Source of the DNA: Chryseobacterium ginsenosidimutans
GTDB taxonomy: Bacteria > Bacteroidota > Bacteroidia > Flavobacteriales > Weeksellaceae
Direction of reading: 5' to 3'
DNA length: 64,000 nt
NCBI RefSeq assembly: GCF_024807225.1
Contig: NZ_JANUCO010000001.1
Coordinates: forward strand, 1,736,001-1,800,000
The notes under the pieces were generated by a model that saw only the letters and a program-made list of their open reading frames with translations, made no database searches and had not been told where the DNA came from. Numbering within the stretch: position 1 is the stretch's first letter; the number at the start of each line of letters is the position of its first letter. Below, in pieces: positions 56,132 through 64,000 of the stretch. A program made the translations under genes and the position numbers.

Positions 56132-57139
56132 TTACTCTGCGGTAAATTTTATACCGATCATTTCTTCGCTCAATTTCCAAAGTCTTTCCGCATTTTCGTG
56201 ATCGATAGAATAAGACTGAACTCCTCTGATTGTCGAAGGTTCATCATATCTGTGCTCGATTTGTCCGTTATCGATTTCTGCAATATCACAGTTTTCACAA
56301 TAAACACCGCCGATATTTTCAAGAAGCGGACTTGTTGCGCACCAAACCGTTGTCGCAGTACCTTGCGGAATGGTTTTTAATTTGGCTTCCACTTCAGGTT
56401 TTATTTTTCCATTTTCGTCGTGAGTTCCCATCTGAATATACAGATCAATCGGTTCTTCTCTTCCTAAATCTGTCCCATAAACAGAACCCGGATGCAGAGA
56501 ATAAGCTCTCACATTGAATTTTTTTGCCCTTTCGTCCAAAGCAACTGCAAATAAATTACTCGCTGTTTTCGATTGTCCGTAACCCAATAAAGTCTGATAT
56601 TCTCTGTTTTCAAAATTCGGATCTTCAAAATCGAAAGGCGACATCTGATGTCCGTAAGAAGACACATTAATGATTCTCGCTCCGTCAGTTTTTTTCAAAG
56701 CTTCCCATAATTTTGCGGTAAGGTGAAACTGTCCCAAATAATTGGTTGCCAATTGTGATTCAATTCCGCGGCTGTCTCTTCGCAATGGAACCCACATGAT
56801 TCCTGCGTTGTTGATTAATAAATCTAATTTTCTGCCGGAAGAAATGAATTTTTCAGCAAAAGCATCAATGGATTTAGGATCAATTAAATCCAGTTTTTCA
56901 ATTTCGATATTTTCAATTCCGTCAAGATTTTTCTTTGCTTTTTCAAGATCTCTCGCTGGAACGATCACAGTTGCACCCGCAGAAGCAAGAATTTTTGTCG
57001 TTTCTAAGCCAATTCCGGCATAACCACCTGTTACGATTGCAATTTTCCCCGAAAGATCAATTCCGTTAATTACATCTTGAGCGGTTGATTGTGCATTAAA
57101 TCCTGAATTAATCGGTTGTTGTAAATTATTAAGTCTCAT
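56132..57139 (-). CDS. SDR-family oxidoreductase
   Basis: A 335-residue protein with the Rossmann motif VTGGYAGIGLETTK, the NNAG motif (LLINNAGIMW) and the catalytic YGQSK. It is long for an SDR and resembles the retinol-dehydrogenase-like/oxidoreductase group. It is followed by the AraC gene. Confidence 0.9.
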   Translation of the reverse strand: MRLNNLQQPINSGFNAQSTAQDVINGIDLSGKIAIVTGGYAGIGLETTKILASAGATVIVPARDLEKAKKNLDGIENIEIEKLDLIDPKSIDAFAEKFISSGRKLDLLINNAGIMWVPLRRDSRGIESQLATNYLGQFHLTAKLWEALKKTDGARIINVSSYGHQMSPFDFEDPNFENREYQTLLGYGQSKTASNLFAVALDERAKKFNVRAYSLHPGSVYGTDLGREEPIDLYIQMGTHDENGKIKPEVEAKLKTIPQGTATTVWCATSPLLENIGGVYCENCDIAEIDNGQIEHRYDEPSTIRGVQSYSIDHENAERLWKLSEEMIGIKFTAE

Positions 57140-57265
57140 TTTTAAATTGTTTTAAAATTTTGTTGAGACAAAGTTATGATGGGAATAAGTTTTAGATTTT
57201 GTTTAAAATGTCAATTTGTTTTGTTTAAAGTTTCATTTTGAATTAATCATCAATTTTACAAAGCC

Positions 57266-57910
57266 AAACATGTAGTATTAGCGTTGTCATCCTGAGGCTC
57301 TCGAAGGATTTTGCGATAAGGCTTCGAGAACCTCAGCCTGACAGAGCGTATAGTTTTGACCTATTGAATTTTATAAAATCAAACATGTAGTATTAGCATT
57401 GTCATCCTGAGGCTCTCGAAGGATCTATTTATTAGGAGTTCTTCTTTTAGAAAGATTAGGTAGCTTTTCCCACTCATCATTAATAATGGCTTCTTTCTTT
57501 TTTCTACTCCAGCCTTTTACTTGTTTTTCAAAAGCTATTGCCTGATTAATATCATTAAATTCTGTATGAAAAACTAATTGAACTGGTCTTCTTGTATAGG
57601 TATAAGAATCGGGATTGATACCTTGTTCGTGATATTGTAATCTTTGCTCAATATTGTTTGTAACGCCTGTGTAATAGGAATTGTCGGAACATTTAAGAAT
57701 GTAAACGTAGTATTGTTTCATGTTGTGCTTTTTGTACTTTTAAAAATAGTGATTTTTTTGAAATAGGGCTTCGAGAACCTCAGCCTGACAGAACGTATAG
57801 TTTTGACCTATTGAATTTTATAAAATCAAACATGTAGTATTAGCATTGTCATCCTGAAGCTCTCGAAGGATTTCGTAATAGGGCTTCGAGAACCTCAGCC
57901 TGACAGAATG
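57266..57910. repeat. Tandem hairpin repeat array (three units of about 115 bp)
   Basis: Units begin AAACATGTAGTATTAGC at 57266, 57381 and 57828. Each unit has a hairpin with arms CCTGAGGCTCTCGAAGGAT and GGCTTCGAGAACCTCAGCCT and a tail TTTTGACCTATTGAATTTTA. Units 1 and 3 have a loop of about nine bases. Unit 2 has about 340 extra bases (57424-57764) in that loop, holding the GIY-YIG gene. Unit 3 has an incomplete tail. Confidence 0.9.
57425..57721 (-). CDS. GIY-YIG nuclease family protein, cargo of a hairpin repeat
   Basis: A 98-residue single-domain GIY-YIG protein. The motif is seen as YYVYILKCSDNSYYTGVTNN with the catalytic Arg in EQRL and Glu in IAFEKQVKGWSRKKKEAI. The reading frame ends exactly where the hairpin arm begins and its upstream region is bounded by the other arm. 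Small GIY-YIG genes of this kind are common in flavobacteria. Here the gene sits in the hairpin loop as if the nuclease moves the repeat or is moved by it. No link to DNA repair genes. Confidence 0.85.
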   Translation of the reverse strand: MKQYYVYILKCSDNSYYTGVTNNIEQRLQYHEQGINPDSYTYTRRPVQLVFHTEFNDINQAIAFEKQVKGWSRKKKEAIINDEWEKLPNLSKRRTPNK

Positions 57911-58020
57911 TAAATAAAAACTGACATTCAAAATATTATTTTATTATTCTTTCCGTTTAATTATAGCAAACAAGTTTGCGCATTCATCCGTGAATAAGTA
58001 ATTTTGAAAAATTTTCAGAT

Positions 58021-59025
58021 TTGAAACCTACAATTTCCATCATCGTTGCTATTTTTAATCGTAAAGACGAACTTTTCGAACTCCTTACTTCTCTCACTGC
58101 ACAGACAGATAAAGAGTTTGAAATCATTATTGTGGATGATGGTTCTTTAATTGATTTAAAGCCTACAATTGCGAAATTTGAAGATTTTTTAAGTATAAAA
58201 TATTTCCGAAAAGATAATTCTGGACCGGGTCTTTCGAGAAATTACGGAGCCAAAAGAGCCTCCAACGAATGGCTGGTTTTTGTAGACAGCGACGTGATTG
58301 TAGAGAAAGATTATATCGAAAATATCAAAAAAAGCATTGTGGAAATTCCATGTGATGCTTTTGGTGGTGCAGATAAAGCGCATAAAGGTTTCAATTTGAT
58401 GCAGAAAGCGATTTCTTATTCCATGACCTCAGTTTTTACAACGGGCGGAATTAGAGGAAATAAAAAAGCGGTTTCAAAATTCCAGCCCAGAAGTTTTAAT
58501 ATGGGAGTGAAAAAAGAGGTTTTCGAAAAAGTTGGCGGATTTTCTGAAATGAGAATAGGAGAGGATCCGGATTTATCGATGACACTTTGGGAAAATGGCT
58601 TTACGACAGCTTTCTTTGATACGATTGCAGTCTATCACAAACGTAGGGTTGATTTCGGAAAGTTTTCAAAACAAGTCTATCAATTCGGTTGTGCAAGACC
58701 GATTCTTAACCAGAGACATCCGAATTATGTGAAAATCTCATTTGCCTTTCCTACCTTATTTATGTTAGGTTATATATTAGGATTTTTGGAGTATTTTATT
58801 TTAGGGCGAGGTATTATTCTGGCGTTTTACGGATTATACACTTTCATGGTATTATTTCATGCGCTAATTGTTACCAAAAATATAAGTATTGCCGGAATGG
58901 CGGTAATTTCCACATACATTCAAATGTTTTCTTATGGTTACGGTTTCTTAAAATCATGGATCTTACTAAATATTTTCAAAATGAAACCCGAAGATGCTTT
59001 CCCGAAGCATTTTCATAAAAATTAA
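58021..59025 (+). CDS. Glycosyltransferase family 2
   Basis: A 334-residue protein. Start codon is TTG (no better start). The GT-A fold begins TISIIVAIFNRKDELFELL and has the acidic motifs IIIVDDGS and FVDSDVI, then the later GEDPDLSMTLWENG. Three hydrophobic helices at the C-terminus anchor it to the membrane. Probably a polysaccharide or exported sugar polymer enzyme; the acceptor is unknown. Confidence 0.88.
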   Translation: MKPTISIIVAIFNRKDELFELLTSLTAQTDKEFEIIIVDDGSLIDLKPTIAKFEDFLSIKYFRKDNSGPGLSRNYGAKRASNEWLVFVDSDVIVEKDYIENIKKSIVEIPCDAFGGADKAHKGFNLMQKAISYSMTSVFTTGGIRGNKKAVSKFQPRSFNMGVKKEVFEKVGGFSEMRIGEDPDLSMTLWENGFTTAFFDTIAVYHKRRVDFGKFSKQVYQFGCARPILNQRHPNYVKISFAFPTLFMLGYILGFLEYFILGRGIILAFYGLYTFMVLFHALIVTKNISIAGMAVISTYIQMFSYGYGFLKSWILLNIFKMKPEDAFPKHFHKN

Positions 59026-59076
59026 TTTGGAAAACTTTAACCACAAAAGACTTTAGAAGTAATAATTTTTATTTTT

Positions 59077-59190
59077 CCGGTGACAAAGGCTAATTGCGTT
59101 GTTAGCTGAGTGAAACGCCCTTGCGAACGAAAATATTTTCAACTTTAATTTAAAAAAACTTTGCGAGCATAGCGTTTAAAAGATGCATGA
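59077..59190. repeat. Degenerate copy of MITE core H
   Basis: The region shares weak similarity to the element core (GACAAAGGCTAATTGCGTT, GAAACGCCCTTGCGAA, CTTTGCGAGC). It could be a decayed copy; the call is uncertain. Confidence 0.35.
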
Positions 59191-59217
59191 AATTTTTATC
59201 CCAAACTACGGTTAAAA

Positions 59218-59252
59218 AAAATAAAGCTGTCGAATTAACAACAGCTTTATAA
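59218..59252 (-). terminator. Rho-independent terminator of the PLP lyase gene
   Basis: On the minus strand AAAGCTGT and ACAGCTTT form a stem with a ten-base loop followed by a long run of T. Confidence 0.8.
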
Positions 59253-59261
59253 ACAAAATAA

Positions 59262-60488
59262 TTAGAATATAGAGATCGCTTCATGGCTGAGAACGCCTGT
59301 TTTTAGCATGCATTCCTTCATTTTTTCGTAGGTTCGTTCGATATCATGATCCAGACCGATGGAGAATCTGATTAATCCATCGGAAATTCCCATTGCTTCT
59401 CGCTCTTCTTCAGGTATTTCAGATGAAGTTGAGCTTCCTGAGCATGAGAATAATGTTTTATAAAATCCTAAACTTACCGCCAGATAACCCAAATTTTCCT
59501 GTTGCATCATTTCCATCAATTCGTTGGCTTTATCGGTAGTTCCGGCGTCTAATGTTAATAATCCTCCGAATCCGTATTCTTCATGCATCATGCTTTTCAT
59601 TAATTCGTGGTTTTTGTGGGATTTTAATCCTGGATAGCAAACTCTTAATCCGTCTTTCTCGAATCTCTCTGCCAAATACATGGCGTTGTGGCTGTGCTGT
59701 TTCATTCTGATGTGAAGTGTTCTCAGGTTTTTCAGAATACTTGCCGAACGGAAACTATCCATTGTCGGTCCCAACAACATACAAGCTCCTGAGTTTACAT
59801 TTTTGGTGTCATTAATGAATTCCTGAGTTCCACAGTACACTCCTCCTACAGTATCGCTGCTTCCGTTGATGAATTTCGTTAAAGAATGAATCACAACATC
59901 TGCTCCCAATAAAGTTGGCGAAATAGAAAGTGGTGAGAAAGTATTGTCAACAATCAGTTTTAAGTTGTGCTTTTTACAGATTTCCGACAACTTTCTCAAA
60001 TCCGCAACCTCCAAAAGAGGATTGCTTACACTTTCGCAATATATAATTTTTGTGTTTTCCTGTATTGAGTTTTCGATAGACTCAAAATTGTTGATATCCA
60101 GAAAAGTCGTTTCAATATTAAATGGCGGGAGAAAATTTTTCATGAAAGCATACGTTCCGCCGTAAATTGTTCTGCTGGAAATAATATGATCTCCACTTTT
60201 ACAAAGCTGCATCAAAACGGAAGTGATAGCGCCCATTCCTGAAGCGGTAACGTTGGCTGTTTCAGTGTTTTCCAGTTTTGCCAATGCCTGTGAAAGGTAC
60301 AGATTCATTGGTGAAGAATGTCTCGAATACAGATAACATCCGTCTGCATTGCCTTCAAAGGTATCAAACATTGTTTTTGCAGAAAGAAAAGTATAAGTAG
60401 AACTGTCTGAAATAGATGGATTTACTCCACCAAATTCACCAAAATATTGTAAATCCTGGATTTCGTTTGCAGCATTAAAGTCTTTCAT
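59262..60488 (-). CDS. Methionine gamma-lyase / trans-sulfuration family PLP enzyme
   Basis: A 408-residue PLP enzyme. The catalytic Lys is in HSLTKFINGSSDTVGG and the N-terminal part has GMGAITSVLMQL. It resembles methionine gamma-lyase and related cystathionine lyases, which split sulfur amino acids. It is divergent from an Lrp-type regulator, a usual arrangement for control of such genes by amino acid levels. Confidence 0.88.
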   Translation of the reverse strand: MKDFNAANEIQDLQYFGEFGGVNPSISDSSTYTFLSAKTMFDTFEGNADGCYLYSRHSSPMNLYLSQALAKLENTETANVTASGMGAITSVLMQLCKSGDHIISSRTIYGGTYAFMKNFLPPFNIETTFLDINNFESIENSIQENTKIIYCESVSNPLLEVADLRKLSEICKKHNLKLIVDNTFSPLSISPTLLGADVVIHSLTKFINGSSDTVGGVYCGTQEFINDTKNVNSGACMLLGPTMDSFRSASILKNLRTLHIRMKQHSHNAMYLAERFEKDGLRVCYPGLKSHKNHELMKSMMHEEYGFGGLLTLDAGTTDKANELMEMMQQENLGYLAVSLGFYKTLFSCSGSSTSSEIPEEEREAMGISDGLIRFSIGLDHDIERTYEKMKECMLKTGVLSHEAISIF

Positions 60489-60603
60489 ATAACTTAGATT
60501 TTTGTCTGCTAAATTTGAATTAATTCCAGAATTATTACAACATAAATTTAATTTATTAGAATATAAATCTATTTAACTTTAATTTTATAGAAATAAAGTT
60601 TAT

Positions 60604-60611
60604 TATATTTG
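60604..60611 (+). promoter_or_regulatory. Bacteroidota -7 element of the Lrp-type regulator
   Basis: TATATTTG matches TAnnTTTG and lies 31 bases before the ATG at 60643. The same 150-base region holds the start of the PLP lyase in the other direction. Confidence 0.5.
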
Positions 60612-60642
60612 AAAATCTTAAACTTTTAACAAAAATTTATCT

Positions 60643-61101
60643 ATGACCTTCGACGAAATCGATAAAAAACTGCTTTTATTTTTACAGGAAGATTCAAAAC
60701 AAACCACCAAAGAGCTGTCTTATAAGCTTGGATTGTCTGTTACTGCCGTTTATGAGCGCATCCGGAAAATGGAAAATACAGGGGTAATTTCTAAATATGT
60801 TGCGATTCTTGACCGACATAAAATCAACAAAGATTTTATTGTGTTGTGTCATGTGAAATTAACGCAGCATAAAAAAGAATACGTTCTTCAGTTTGAAAAA
60901 GAAGTGATGAATTTACAGGAAGTCACAGAATGTTTTCACGTAAGCGGAGATTACGATTATATCTTAAAAATCGGGGTGAAAGACATGGAAGATTATCGAA
61001 ATTTTATGTTGTCGAAACTCACAACTTTACAGCATATTGCAAGTACTCACAGTTCTTTTATGATCTCTGAGGTGAAAAATACGACGGCAATTGTTTTGTA
61101 A
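60643..61101 (+). CDS. Lrp/AsnC-family transcriptional regulator
   Basis: A 152-residue regulator. The N-terminal helix-turn-helix (DEIDKKLLLFLQEDSKQTTK, LSVTAVYERIRKM) is followed by the AsnC effector domain (FHVSGDYDYILKIGVKD). It sits divergently next to the PLP lyase and probably controls it in response to an amino acid. Confidence 0.93.
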   Translation: MTFDEIDKKLLLFLQEDSKQTTKELSYKLGLSVTAVYERIRKMENTGVISKYVAILDRHKINKDFIVLCHVKLTQHKKEYVLQFEKEVMNLQEVTECFHVSGDYDYILKIGVKDMEDYRNFMLSKLTTLQHIASTHSSFMISEVKNTTAIVL

Positions 61102-61114
61102 ATTTCATTTTCTT

Positions 61115-61452
61115 AGAGCCTGTTTAAATTTAATTCAAACATTTTAAAAACCATTACTAACTTTTTAACGCAAAGATTTAATTCAATAGTAATTTAATTG
61201 AAGTGAGCAAAGATGAATCAACAAGTTGATTTGATGAAGCGCTGTTTTCACGCCTTGCGAAGCAAATTTTATTTGTCTTTGCTTCCTAAAATAATACGAA
61301 ATATAAATATAATCTTTGCGTTAAAAATAATAGTGAATTCCATTTGAAAAAAGCTTAGGTCTTTTGATACAAAACTTTTATTCTCAAGAAAACATAAAAA
61401 CTATATTTCAACGGGATTACAAAAATTTGTAAGAAAATTTTAAACACGCTCT
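61115..61452. repeat. MITE-like element H, copy 2 (338 bp)
   Basis: Starts AGAGCCTGTTTAAATTT and ends with a slightly decayed inverted copy (AAATTTTAAACACGCTCT). The interior matches copy 1 along its whole length, including the AACGCAAAG/CTTTGCGTT pair and GATGAATCAACAAGTTGATT. It fills the gap between the Lrp gene and the bestrophin gene. Confidence 0.85.
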
Positions 61453-61485
61453 TAATGTTTAAATCGCACTAAAAATAAACAAATA

Positions 61486-62521
61486 TTACATCAAAACTCC
61501 ATTTTTAGAAGCAATCGGATCAGGAAGATCAGTTTCTCCTGTCATTTGTAAAAGATCGATTTCAATACTTCTGCAAATAGAAAGTATCGGAATATCGAAC
61601 ATCAATCCGGCAAACGGATTTTCGGAATAATCTCCCACCAATTCCATAATAATATAAATCCAGCCAATCGTGATGCAAAACGGAATGGAAGTCCAGATTC
61701 CCCAATCGCCCAATTTTGCAAATTCGCTCACCAAACCTAAGGGAAGCAGCATAATAAAAAGAACATTAAAAACAAATGCAGTACTTGCAAACTGTCTTGG
61801 AGACGGGAATTTTTTAATTCTTTCAGCCTGTCCCTGAAAACCGTAGAATTCATTTAAACAAGTCTGCAATTGAGTTTGATTAAAATCTGAAATAGCTTTA
61901 TGATTTTTTAATTCATTCACATCTTTTGCCTGTTGTGAGATCAGGTAAGTGGCAAAGTTTTTATAGTGAGACTGGAGTTCAGCTTCTTCTTCGGATAAAT
62001 ATTTATTAAGAAAAATCGACGTTCTCCCATAATCCGGAAATCCAGCTTTGATAAGTCTGTGGCGTCGTTGATTGATATTATGGTGCGAATGTTCTTCTTC
62101 GGCACTAATGTGCTCCCATTCTGTGGGAACCAAAAGCTGTTCACGGAAAGCATACAACCATGCAATGTGGCGATAAACAATTTTTTTTCTTCGGTCTTCC
62201 AGATCAAAAGTTCCCACTTCTTCATTTTCTGTGTTAAAAGCATATACCATCGAAGCAAATGATCGGCTTGAATTCACAATTCCGCCCCAGATTTTTCTGG
62301 CTTCCCAAAGTCTGTCGTAAGCCTGATTGTTTTTAAAACCAACCAAAAACGCTTCTGCAGTACCAATCAACGCAACAGGAAACCCACGGAATAATCATCC
62401 ATTCCCAATGAAAAAAGTGAAATAAAACGGCAATTAATGTGCACCAAATGGAGATCCAGATCAGATGAATTCCTGATAGATTAAGAACCTGTCTGTAATT
62501 GACGTATTTTGTAGTGATCAT
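61486..62521 (-). CDS. Bestrophin family (UPF0187) ion channel protein (apparent frameshift)
   Basis: About 344 residues after repair. Two N-terminal membrane helices (HLIWISIWCTLIAVLFHFF and the next) are followed by a conserved stretch (FLVGFKNNQAYDRLWEARKIWGG) and two more helices near the C-terminus (FVFNVLFIMLLPLGLVSEF). The frame breaks at 62379-62383; removing one A on the plus strand (GGAAACCC) gives WVPVALIGTAEAFLVGF and joins the two frames. The family forms anion channels. Confidence 0.85.
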
Positions 62522-62571
62522 GAGTGTTCCTGAAAATTTAATCCAAGGTATTAAAAATTAACAAGCAGACA

Positions 62572-62601
62572 CAAAAAAAACCTCTAAAATATTTTAGAGG
62601 T
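62572..62601 (-). terminator. Rho-independent terminator of the E1 gene
   Basis: ACCTCTAAAAT and ATTTTAGAGGT form a perfect 11-bp stem. On the minus strand a run of T follows. Confidence 0.88.
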
Positions 62602-62622
62602 CTTATTATATTTTTATCTGAA

Positions 62623-63999
62623 TTAATATTTCAGCATTTCTTCAATTTTCTTCGCAAGCTTTTCAGCATTTGGAAGCATTTCTTTTTCGAGAATTAAGTT
62701 GATCGGAACAGCCGGAGTATCTAAAGATCCCATTGTTTCAACCGGAGCGTCTAGATATTTGAAGCAATTCTTAGAAATTCTGTGTGCAAAGGCTTCTGCG
62801 AATGAATTGTTTAACTGTTCTTCCGTTAAAACGATACATTTTCCATGAGCTTTTACTCTTTCGAAAACCAATTCTTCATCCAAAGGAATTAAAGTTCTCA
62901 AATCGATTACTTCCACTCTTCCGTTAAAGCTTTTTGCTGCTTCTTTCGCCCAGTAAACGCCCATTCCGTAAGTTACCACCAATAAAGTTCTGCCTTTTTC
63001 AGTCTCCTCTTTATCAGCTTCGATAATTACTTTTCCTTTTCCGAAAGGTAAAATATAATCTTCTGCCGGTTCGATCGTTTTTGCATCTTCAGTTCCTGGA
63101 ACTTTGCTCCAATAAAGACCTTTATGCTCCAACATTACCACCGGATTCGGATCGTAATAAGCTGCTTTTAATAATCCTTTAAAATCTGCTGCATTGCTTG
63201 GATAAGCGATTTTAATTCCTTTAATATTCGCTAAAATACTTTCAACACTTCCGCTGTGGTAAGGACCACCACCTCCGTAAGCTCCAATCGGAACACGGAT
63301 GATATTGCTAACTGGGAATTTACCCTGAGTTAAATAACTCGATTTTGAAATTTCCGTAATCAACTGATTGATTCCCGGATAAATATAATCTGCAAACTGA
63401 ACCTCAACAATCGGTTTCAGACCAACTGCACTCATTCCCGTCGTAGAACCAATAATATAGGCTTCCTGAATCGCTGTATTGAAAACTCTCTTGCTTCCGA
63501 ATTTCTTTCCTAAAGTTACCGTTTCACGGAAAACTCCACCGATTCTTTCCCCAACATCTTGTCCGTACAATAAAGCTTCAGGATGTTTCCACATAATCTC
63601 CTGAATGGCGTGAATCGCAGCGTCAACCATCACGATTTTTTCACCACCTTCCGGTTCACGAGTTCCCACTTCTTCCGTAATAGGAGTCGGAGCAAAAATA
63701 TGCTGCATCACTGTTTCAGGCTTCGGATCTTCTGCTTTTTGAGCTCTTTCGAAAGCTTCTTCAACTTCAAGACGCGCTTTTTTAGTAATTTGTTTTAATA
63801 ATTCTTCATCAACTCCCGCATCAAGCAATTGATTTCTAAGGATTTCTCCCGGATCTTTTGCTCTGTGTTTCGTTAAATCTTCTTCGTCTCTGTAAAATTC
63901 TCTTCTTACTCCTGAAGTGTGGTGACCGATCAACACTGTTTTTGCACAGACAACCAAAGGTTTTCTTTCATTTCGTACGAAATCAACCGCTTTTTTCAT
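62623..63999 (-). CDS. Fused 2-oxoacid dehydrogenase E1 alpha-beta subunit (3' part)
   Basis: Only the C-terminal 458 residues are in the window; the frame continues past 64000. The first part is the end of the E1 alpha subunit (VVCAKTVLIGHHTSGVRREF), joined through an acidic linker to a full E1 beta subunit (VDAAIHAIQEIMWKHPEALL, GAYGGGGPYHSGSVE, VLTEEQLNNSFAEAF). The enzyme decarboxylates a branched-chain or related 2-oxo acid using thiamine diphosphate and passes the acyl group to E2. Alpha-beta fusion of this kind is found in Bacteroidota. The exact substrate is uncertain. Confidence 0.9.
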   Translation of the reverse strand: MKKAVDFVRNERKPLVVCAKTVLIGHHTSGVRREFYRDEEDLTKHRAKDPGEILRNQLLDAGVDEELLKQITKKARLEVEEAFERAQKAEDPKPETVMQHIFAPTPITEEVGTREPEGGEKIVMVDAAIHAIQEIMWKHPEALLYGQDVGERIGGVFRETVTLGKKFGSKRVFNTAIQEAYIIGSTTGMSAVGLKPIVEVQFADYIYPGINQLITEISKSSYLTQGKFPVSNIIRVPIGAYGGGGPYHSGSVESILANIKGIKIAYPSNAADFKGLLKAAYYDPNPVVMLEHKGLYWSKVPGTEDAKTIEPAEDYILPFGKGKVIIEADKEETEKGRTLLVVTYGMGVYWAKEAAKSFNGRVEVIDLRTLIPLDEELVFERVKAHGKCIVLTEEQLNNSFAEAFAHRISKNCFKYLDAPVETMGSLDTPAVPINLILEKEMLPNAEKLAKKIEEMLKY

Positions 64000-64000
64000 C

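Noticed and set aside
57266..57910. CRISPR array
   Set aside because: Units are 115 bp hairpins in direct contact, with near-identical sequence throughout and a gene in one unit; there are no short repeats with unique spacers and no cas genes.
313..62521. Treating the eight broken genes as true pseudogenes or as programmed frameshifts
   Set aside because: They include essential proS and dnaJ, all have the same one-base solution, and the motif lies on either strand relative to the gene, which excludes ribosomal recoding.

Overview
The window looks like chromosomal DNA of a flavobacterium close to Chryseobacterium (Weeksellaceae, Bacteroidota). The evidence is AT-rich DNA, a type IX secretion C-terminal sorting domain, two DUF5686 outer-membrane proteins, promoters of the Bacteroidota TAnnTTTG type placed just before start codons, and the style of housekeeping genes such as dnaG, prfB, proS and alaS. 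No rRNA, tRNA, CRISPR array, prophage or plasmid replication module was seen.

Layout: 1-7.1 kb holds a sensor kinase/LytTR regulator pair, ald-tsaE and a large T9SS-secreted protein. 7.7-12.2 kb holds dnaG, clpP and a phytase-like lipoprotein. 12.6-16.7 kb is tpiA/TerB-like/DoxX-like/DUF1599 facing folP. 17-21.8 kb has tandem DUF5686 genes. 22-28.6 kb has a beta-propeller lipoprotein, alaS, and an ECF sigma/anti-sigma-like/DUF417/MsrAB stress operon. 29-41 kb has an ABC exporter, an odd AAA ATPase, prfB, a DedA-type protein, an esterase, a CPBP protease, DUF808 and GH43. 41-49 kb has dnaJ-grpE, an IS110-family element, mntH, a DUF937-OmpA protein and proS. 49-64 kb has a GGFR-repeat lipoprotein with an outer-membrane beta-barrel protein, a ZIP transporter, methyltransferases, AraC/SDR, a GIY-YIG gene inside a hairpin repeat array, a glycosyltransferase, a PLP lyase facing an Lrp regulator, a bestrophin, and the 3' part of a fused 2-oxoacid dehydrogenase E1.

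Three observations stand out. (1) The IS110 element carries, upstream of its transposase, two adjacent stem-loops whose loops match its own insertion site and its own ends, which is the layout of a bridge RNA. (2) A GIY-YIG nuclease gene sits inside the loop of the middle unit of a three-unit, 115-bp hairpin repeat, as if it were the cargo of a palindromic repeat element. (3) Eight conserved genes carry apparent frameshifts, and every one is repaired by changing GAAAC to GAAC on one strand. This points to a motif-specific sequence error (or a DNA-level process) and not to eight dead genes.

Intergenic DNA is rich in repeats: at least four families of hairpin or MITE-like elements, several with two to five copies in this window.
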